A stretch of 13,203 nucleotides of DNA from Betaproteobacteria bacterium (GTDB lineage Bacteria > Pseudomonadota > Gammaproteobacteria > Tethybacterales > Tethybacteraceae): NCBI GenBank assembly GCA_026710225.1, contig JAPORI010000140.1:1-13203 (forward strand). The letters run 5' to 3'. Below are positions 1 to 7,300 of this stretch, piece by piece (positions within the stretch are counted from its first letter, which is position 1; each line of letters begins with the position of its first letter). Both the position numbers and the translations under genes were made by a program. The notes below the pieces were generated by a model. It worked only from the letters and a program-made list of their open reading frames with translations, was not told the origin of the DNA and ran no database searches.

Positions 1-2
1 AG

Positions 3-1301
3 GTTGCCGGCACCACGATCAGTGGGCTGATGACCGGAGGCAACGATCGGCTGGTTGGTCTGACCGGTGACAACAGTTATCAGTTGGGGCTTGGCACCGG
101 GTTTGACGAGGTTTATGAGGGCTATACTAGCCAAGAGGTTTCCGGCCATTATCTGCGGGCATCCGGGGACGGCGGCGACACGATTCGGCTCGACGCGGGT
201 ATAGCGGTCGGCGATGTCCGTCTGGTTCGCGATCATAGCAGTGTTTGGGTGCAGGTGCTGGGTTCTGACGACGGTGAGGGTAACCGGCAGGTGGTGTCAA
301 GTATCAAGCTGGTCAATTATTACGAGAACGATCAGTCAAAGATCGAGCGGATTGTTTTTGCCGACGGTGTCAAGTGGGGCCGCGACCGACTGCATCAAAT
401 AGCGATAAGCGGCGGCTCTGGAGACGACAGTCTCTACGGTCGCGACGACATGGCTGACATATTTGATGGTTCATCCGGAGGCAATGACCGGCTGGTTGGC
501 CTAGGCGGCAACGACGAATACCGGCTGGGTTTCAAGACCGGTTTCGATCAGATTTACGAAGGCTACACCAGAGACTATGGTGCCAGTTCCAGTTATCTGA
601 GTTGGGGGCGACACTCAGCAAGTTGGAGCATCGAGCAGGCCAGTTATCATCCATCGAGCGAGTATCTGCGGCCATCCGGAGATTCGGGAGATGTTATCCG
701 TCTGGATGCGGGCATAGGGGCCGGCGATGTCAAGTTGGTTCGCACCGGCGACAGTCTGGTGGTTCAGTTGCTGGGAAGTGCTGATGCGCAGGGGACCCGG
801 GAGGTGGTGGCTAGTTTGCAGGTGGTTGACCACTATGCCAACGAGCAGTCGCGTGTTGAGCAGGTTTTGTTTGCCGATGGCAGAAAGTTTCTGTTGGGTA
901 GCGCCGGCGAAGATGTTCTGCAAGGAAGCGCCGCCAGCGAGACCTACTACGGTTTCGGTGGCAGCGATACCTACAAGTTTGGCCGCGATTTTGGTAGCGA
1001 CAGTGTGGTGGGCGATGGCCGAGCGTTATTTTCCGGCTATGGTTCGAGCCAGTTGCGCTTTGCCGCCGACGGCAGCGATTTGCTGGTGTCGGCCTTGGGA
1101 ACTGCTTCGCAGGCTCGATTTGTCGATTGGCTTACGCCGGGGAGAGAGGGTAGCCAAACGATAGAGGCAAGCAACGGGCGTTCGCTGGAAGTGGAAAGAA
1201 TAATCCAGGCGCTTAGCGTGATTCAGAGCGACGGGATGGGTAATACACAGTCGATTACGGTTGAAGACCAGCACTGGGCAACCATAGTGGCGACTTCCTA
1301 G
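3..1301 (+). CDS. RTX/haemolysin-type calcium-binding repeat protein, C-terminal part (5' end cut by window)
   Basis: The frame is open from the first bases of the window, so the ATG at 30 is probably internal and only the last 432 residues are seen. The protein contains two long homologous units, each opening with GGNDRLVGL and then a TGFD.hYEGY segment. A block follows of the form GD.IRLDAGI..GDV.LVR, a hydrophobic strand pair, and I/VE.hhFADG. This is the pattern of the haemolysin-type calcium-binding related domain that alternates with RTX nonapeptides. A third, more divergent unit (GSAGEDVLQG, YYGFGGSDTYKFG, then ERIIQAL) closes the protein. RTX proteins are normally exported by type I secretion and fold outside the cell on binding Ca2+; no T1SS gene is visible here. 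The stop lies 22 nt before the giant gene, so the two are probably cotranscribed. Only a few nonapeptides match the RTX consensus well. I am confident of the RTX-like family, not of any enzymatic or toxic role, which would lie upstream of the window. Confidence 0.82.
   Translation, partial: VAGTTISGLMTGGNDRLVGLTGDNSYQLGLGTGFDEVYEGYTSQEVSGHYLRASGDGGDTIRLDAGIAVGDVRLVRDHSSVWVQVLGSDDGEGNRQVVSSIKLVNYYENDQSKIERIVFADGVKWGRDRLHQIAISGGSGDDSLYGRDDMADIFDGSSGGNDRLVGLGGNDEYRLGFKTGFDQIYEGYTRDYGASSSYLSWGRHSASWSIEQASYHPSSEYLRPSGDSGDVIRLDAGIGAGDVKLVRTGDSLVVQLLGSADAQGTREVVASLQVVDHYANEQSRVEQVLFADGRKFLLGSAGEDVLQGSAASETYYGFGGSDTYKFGRDFGSDSVVGDGRALFSGYGSSQLRFAADGSDLLVSALGTASQARFVDWLTPGREGSQTIEASNGRSLEVERIIQALSVIQSDGMGNTQSITVEDQHWATIVATS
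36..893 (+). repeat. Two tandem copies of an RTX-related coding unit
   Basis: Unit 1 spans about 36-476 and unit 2 about 477-893 plus flank, with an offset of 441 nt at their start. After the YEGYT motif the offset grows to 513 nt (FADG at 360 versus 873). Unit 2 therefore carries about 24 extra codons near 571-654, in a Ser/Tyr/His-rich segment. Both copies keep the order GGNDRLVGL, YEGY, YLR.SGD, IRLDAGI, GSD/GSA, FADG. This is an in-frame tandem duplication with one later insertion or deletion. Confidence 0.85.
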
Positions 1302-1311
1302 ACAGCCCAAC

Positions 1312-1316
1312 AGGAG
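1312..1316 (+). promoter_or_regulatory. Shine-Dalgarno AGGAG deciding the giant gene's start
   Basis: AGGAG ends 7 nt before the ATG at 1324. An in-frame GTG at 1318 would be only 1 nt from it, too close for initiation. The ATG at 1324 is therefore the better start, giving a protein beginning MKGAG and running directly into a hydrophobic signal segment. Confidence 0.8.
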
Positions 1317-1323
1317 AGTGGAC

Positions 1324-4300
1324 ATGAAAGGTGCTGGTTGTCTATTATTGTTGTCAGCGAAGCAGTTTTCTGGATTTGCTTTCACCATCCTTTGCATTGT
1401 CTTAATGCACGTGCTGCTGATGCTCCAGTTTCCGGCCCGGGCCGTTGGAATCGGTGCTTCCGTGTCTGCTGATTCTTTGCTGGATCGGGAGGTTGATTAC
1501 GAGGCTGTCCCCTACGGAAGTTTGGGGGATTTGCAGCATGAACTGCAAAAAGATGATCTTGATCTTTATGCGCCGTCTAAAGCCATTATCTTGGCGCAAA
1601 CCATCAGCAATACGCCGCCATCTGTTGCTCCTGCGTGGCGGGTCGGCGTTGCCGGCTATGAAAGGGTAATACATCTTTGGACGGGGGAAGACATTATTGA
1701 CGATGATATTGACGACATAAATCATAGTTATAGATTTGTAAATACGCAGAGCAGTCTGACGCCGATGCAGATTGTTTCTCCTGAGTATAGCTGCCCTTAT
1801 CAAGGTTTTTACCCGAGTTGCAACTGGGCATTCCTTGTTCCAGCCACTGTGCCGGCAGGTCATTACACTCTTACTGTGCGGTGGATCAAAAATGGCGTCA
1901 CGACCAGCAGATCATTTCGCTACGGCGTAATGGAGCCTCCAAGTCTGTCGGGATGGAAATTGACTACCGGGATGAAGCCTGCAATAGAGCTGTCGGGCGC
2001 ATCAATATGTCCTGGAGCGCAGGAAATGTTTGGGATGAGTGATGAGGACGCCAATAGCAGGAATTCGAATTGGCGAAGGGCTTTTTCGCACATGAGGGTG
2101 AAAGTTCACAATAACGGGGTCATTGACTCAACAAATGCTGAAAGCCCGAACAGCAGATACAGGTGCGACAGCACTGCTGCCCATTATTCTCAGGGTCTGC
2201 GAGTTGGTCCCAGAAGATTCAGTGATCCCGCATACGAGGTTCAGGTGCATGCCGATAAAGGCAAAATGCGCGTCTTGCTTGATTATCCCTATTCACAGAA
2301 TGGGACTCACAGTTACAAGGTTGAGTATATAATGTCAGGTGAAAGTCAAGGCAAACAGAGTGACGGTACATTTACCAATTATCACTTTTATAACTCACCG
2401 CCTTTTGAAGCTGTCTACATGGTGTCTTGGCTCACTGTTGCCATACCGGCAGTTTCCTTGGCCTCATCAGGGCACAGGTTGATGACGCTGGTGCTTGATC
2501 AGGATCTGCCCGGTTCTACTGATCCGGTATGGGAGGTAGAAGGCACTCCGGCTATGCAGGTGAGGATCAATCCTGTTTCCGGAGCTGAAAGGAGAAAGGT
2601 GGAAGTGGAATTGAGGCAGTCGGCAGCCCTGACAGATGGCACCTTTCTTAGTCTGACATTGTCGGCAACCAGTTCTTCGGGCACGAGGATGGGTTTTCAG
2701 GCCTACACCAGGGTGCGCATAGAGGCGCAGGACAGCGGCATAAATGTCAATACCAGCGGGTTGCTTACTTTGACGAGCACGCAAAGGAAATTCAGTTTGC
2801 CGGTCAAATTGCTCGGCGCACCGGCTGCTGCCAACGTTACCTTGACGATTACCAGCGACGAGCCGGACTCGGTTGGGGTGTATCCGTCACCAGCGACGCT
2901 GGTGTTTTCAACATCGAGTTGGGATAGTGTTCAGAATATTGAATTGAGCCTTACCGATGCCGGCCTGATGGTGAAGAAAGAGGTGGGCATCAATGTTGCC
3001 GTTCACAACGCCTCTGGCAGCGACAGCAACTATCGAAGCGTTGATGATGTTGATTTTGCGGTTGTGGCCAATCTGCCCAACCAGGCTCCGGTGTTTGCAG
3101 ACACTCAGAGGGTGCGGCCGGTCAACGAGAACATTGGGTCGGCCGAATATCCGGTCGGCACTTCAATTGGCGCTCCGGTAGTGGCGACAGATCAGGACAA
3201 TGATGACAACACCGAGCTGACCTATTCCCTTGCCAGATTTTCCACCCTGTTCGATGTTGTCCCAACCTCCGGCCAGATTGTCCTGAAAAGGCCTCTGAAC
3301 ATGGATTTTGAGAACGAGGAATTTACCGGCTATCTCCTGACGCTCAAGGTTGAAGACAACGAGCGGACGGCAATCCGCGGCCGGGCGACGGTGACGGTTG
3401 CCATCACCATCGTCAATGTTGACGAGCCGCCGGACTTGGAAGTGCTGGATGACCAGCTGGTAATTCAGGGAAATCAGGAAACCTACCAGTTCAGTGCTCC
3501 GACCGACCCGGAAAAAAAGCCAGGCTTGGCTTACAGTTATTCGCTCAAGCAAGATGACGGCAGCAACCCGCCGGCGGGAGTGTCGCTGGACGGCAACAGC
3601 CGCACATTCACTTTCGCCAGTTCGCTTGCTCCTCAGGTTGTCAATCTGAGTTTGCGGGTAACAGACTCTGACAACAAGATTTCTTTCCGCAAGTTTAAAT
3701 TGAAAGTGATAGCGTCAAGTTCCGAAGCGTTGGCTTATCACCGAACTGCCAATTGCGACAGTTGTCACGGCGACGGCGGCGGCAGGGTATTCAGTGCCGG
3801 TGGCATAAGTCTGAAGATCAACGACGCCACCTTTCGCAGCCGCGCCAGCAATGCTTTTGCCATCAATTCATTCTTGAATGGGGTAACCAAGAAAGGCGCT
3901 ACCAGCAGCCTGGCTGATCAGGTTATTGCCGATGCGATGAACTATGTTTACAAGCAGTTGAACACTCCGGCCGTAAACATGGAGATGACGGCTGAGGAAG
4001 TTGCCGGCGGCAAGATGTTCAACACTTCATGTTCGACTGCCGGCTGCCACGGCAAGACCGGCGGAGGAGATGCAAATGTTCCGCCGCTCAACACAGACGG
4101 TTTCCGCGCCAAGGATCAGTTGGCCATGCTTAATGTGATTCTCAACGGAGCGGGGACAATGCCGGCGTTCAATTTGAATGCCAGTGAGCAGGAACAGATT
4201 CTGGCCTATCTGTATTCCTCTATCAATAATGTTATATTTCAGACAGGGGGGATAGCCATTGACAGAAGTTCCCAGAACGCCTTGACAAGGATTGCCAGGG

Positions 4301-7300
4301 CTACAGTTTTGCCGGTGCGACTGGCCAAGGTGCCGAGTGTTGGCAATGTAACTTTGACGATTACTAGCGCCAATGAGAATCATGTTGCGGTGTATCCGGA
4401 TCCGTCAATACTGGTGTTTGCTCCGGGCAACTCAGGTGCAGCCCAGAACATCACCCTGAGTTTGACTGATGCCGGATTGGGAGTCAAAGGTACCCGCAAT
4501 GTTGCAATCACGGTTGCGGTGCATGATCCGACCAATGCGCCGAGCAATTTCCAGAGAACTTCTGCCGAGAATTTTGATGTTGCAGTTAATGTTGCCAATC
4601 TGGCCCCTGTGTTTACCAATCCGGGATCGCTGCTAAGGTCAATAAATGAAGGTGTCTACAGTGCTAATCAGGTGGTCGGCGCAGCGGTGACAGCCGCAGA
4701 TCAAGACAACCTGCCCGGTGGGCTGGAGTATGAAATGGCGTCAGATGATTCAGGTCTATTCGATGTGGTTGAGGATAGTGGCCAGATTAGGTTGAAGAAT
4801 GACGTTGCTTTAAACCACGAGGGCACGGAGATATACTTGATAACCATGGCGGTTGAGGATGGTGAAGAAGGTGGTGCAGTCGGAGTGGTGCTTGGGCGAT
4901 CAGTGGCCGAAGTTACCATTTCGATAACAGATGTCGACGAGCCGCCGTCATTTCAAGATGAGCAGACCAACTTGAAAGTGAGCAATTTATCCTCATCGAC
5001 ATTCACCATTCCCGGTGCATCTGACCCGGAAAATGATCCTTTCACTTTCTCGGCCAGCCTGCTGAATCCGGCTGCAAATCTTCCGGCGAAGGGGCTGAGT
5101 TTCAATCCCGGTAGTCGAACGTTCAGTGTGGAAAGTGGAGCGTCGCCGACAACCCTTACGGTCTATGTCAGGGTTGAGCAAAATAGTGACAGCAACTTGT
5201 TGGATGAGCAGCGGTTTATTCTTGTTATTGAAGGATTGGGGGCGGCCAGGATAAACGTTGACAAGACACCCTTGAGCGGAAAATTTTTGAGCAGGGCGAC
5301 GAGAAAGGTGGTGTTGCCGGTGCAGCTGAATAATGCCCCGGCAGGCGGCAATGTAACCTTGACGATTAGTGGCACCAATGAGAGTCATGTTGCGGTGTAT
5401 CCGGATCCGGCAACATTGGTATTCACGCCGGGCGATTCAAGCACGGCGCAGAATATCACTCTGAGTTTGACTGATGCCGGATTGGGGGTCAAAGGCAGCC
5501 GCAATGTTGCGATTACGGTTGCAGTTCATGACCCGGACAATGCGCCGAACGACTATCAAAGTGTTTTTGCCGATAATTTTATCGTTCCGGTTCGCGTTGC
5601 CAATGAGGTGCCGCAATTTGATGTGGCTGCGATAGGTCAGAGAGATTTTTCAATTAACGAGACGCAGTTCAAAACCAGGCTGGGGTTTGACACTGTTATA
5701 GGGACAGCGGTCGTCGCCATCGATGCCGACAACGACGATAATGCGGATTTGACCTATAGTCTGGTGGGGGCGCCAAGTCAGTTTGCGATAAATCAAGACA
5801 GTGCCGTGTTGTCGGCGGTTAAGGGGGCAAAACTCAACTACGAGCAGCAAGGCAGTTACGAACTGGTGGTGCGGGTTTCCGACGGCGAGACTTCCGGCGG
5901 CTCGGATGTAGCGGAAGGAGTCGCGATGGTAACGGTTACGGTGCAAATAAACAATGTGGCCGAGAAGCCGAGCGCTTATACGAGGCACAATTTCAGGGTT
6001 GTCGGCGCAGGTCGCAACGATATCACGCTGGCCTGGAACAATGACGAGTTCGAAAACCAGTTTGATGAGGAAGACCGTAGCCAAGTTGTAGTTTTATATG
6101 AAGGAGGGGGCTATTCAGGCGATAGAATTCTGGATGCGACAGTGACAATCGTGCAGCTTTCCGGTCTGGTGCCTGGTGTTGCATATGACATGGAAATATT
6201 GTGGCAAAGCGCCGATGCACAGGTTCAGGATACACCGATCGCTACGCAGGGAGGGGCGCAGATGACTGAGGCGAATGCGGCACCGGTGCTTGGAGGTCTG
6301 GCTTTCAGCCGTCCGGAGAATGAAGGGACAGCGGAAACGGTAGCCGGGACGGTAGTGGCAACGGTTACGGTGACAGGAGGTGCGGATGGCATGACCGATG
6401 CAGATGGTGATGCGGTAACCTACAGCATCCGGGGAGGCACGGATGCCGGTCTGTTCGTGATAGATTCACAAAGCGGCGAGGTGCGTCTGGCGCGTTCAGT
6501 CAATTTCGATCATGAAGCCAAGGCCAGTTACACTTTTGCGGTAGCGGCAGCCGATGGATATGGTGCGGTGGTGGCCGGTGATCTGGTGCTGAACATAGCT
6601 GGAGTTGATGAGGACCCGTCGCTGCCGTTGCAGTATGCGCACACAGCCACGGCGGGAGTGGAAAGTATGTTCATGTTGCGTGGCACTGCAGCAGCCACTG
6701 ATCCGGAAGGCGAGGGGAATCTCAGGTATCAGGCCAGTCTGGCTGGCGGTGCTTCGCTGCCGAGTTGGCTGACACTTGATGATGAGACCGGCCAGTTCAC
6801 GGTTGGCACTGCCGCCGAGGCGGGTACCTATAACATCATGGTGCGAGCAGTGGTTGTTCCGCGCAGCAGTTCTCTGGCGGCAGTTGCCGATGGCGGTCCG
6901 GTTGCCTTGAATGTGGTAAGCGAGCAGATGTTCGTGCTGGAGGTGCTGGCAAGTTCTTCCACCAACACCGTTCCAGATTTCTCCAGTGCCGACACCGAGT
7001 TCACGATAGCGGAAAACAGCGAGCAGGCCGCAGGTGCGGCGGTGGGAGCGGTCGTGGCGGCAGATACGGAGACGGCAGCCAATGCGTTGATCTACAGCCT
7101 GCGCGGGGATGATGCTGCCGATTTTGCGATCGGCACCGGCGGTGTGCTGGTGGTCGGTTCATCGGCGGTTACTTTTGATAGAGAGAGCAAGGATGAATAC
7201 CGCTTCGTGGTTGATGTTGCCGATGGTGCCGGCGGAGTGGCTTCGACTGATGTCAAGGTTGAAATAACGAACGTAAACGAGGCGCCGGAGTTTTCGGCCG

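Noticed and set aside
1318..1320. GTG 1318 as start of the giant gene
   Set aside because: It is 1 nt from the SD. ATG 1324 has ideal spacing and gives a normal signal-peptide start.
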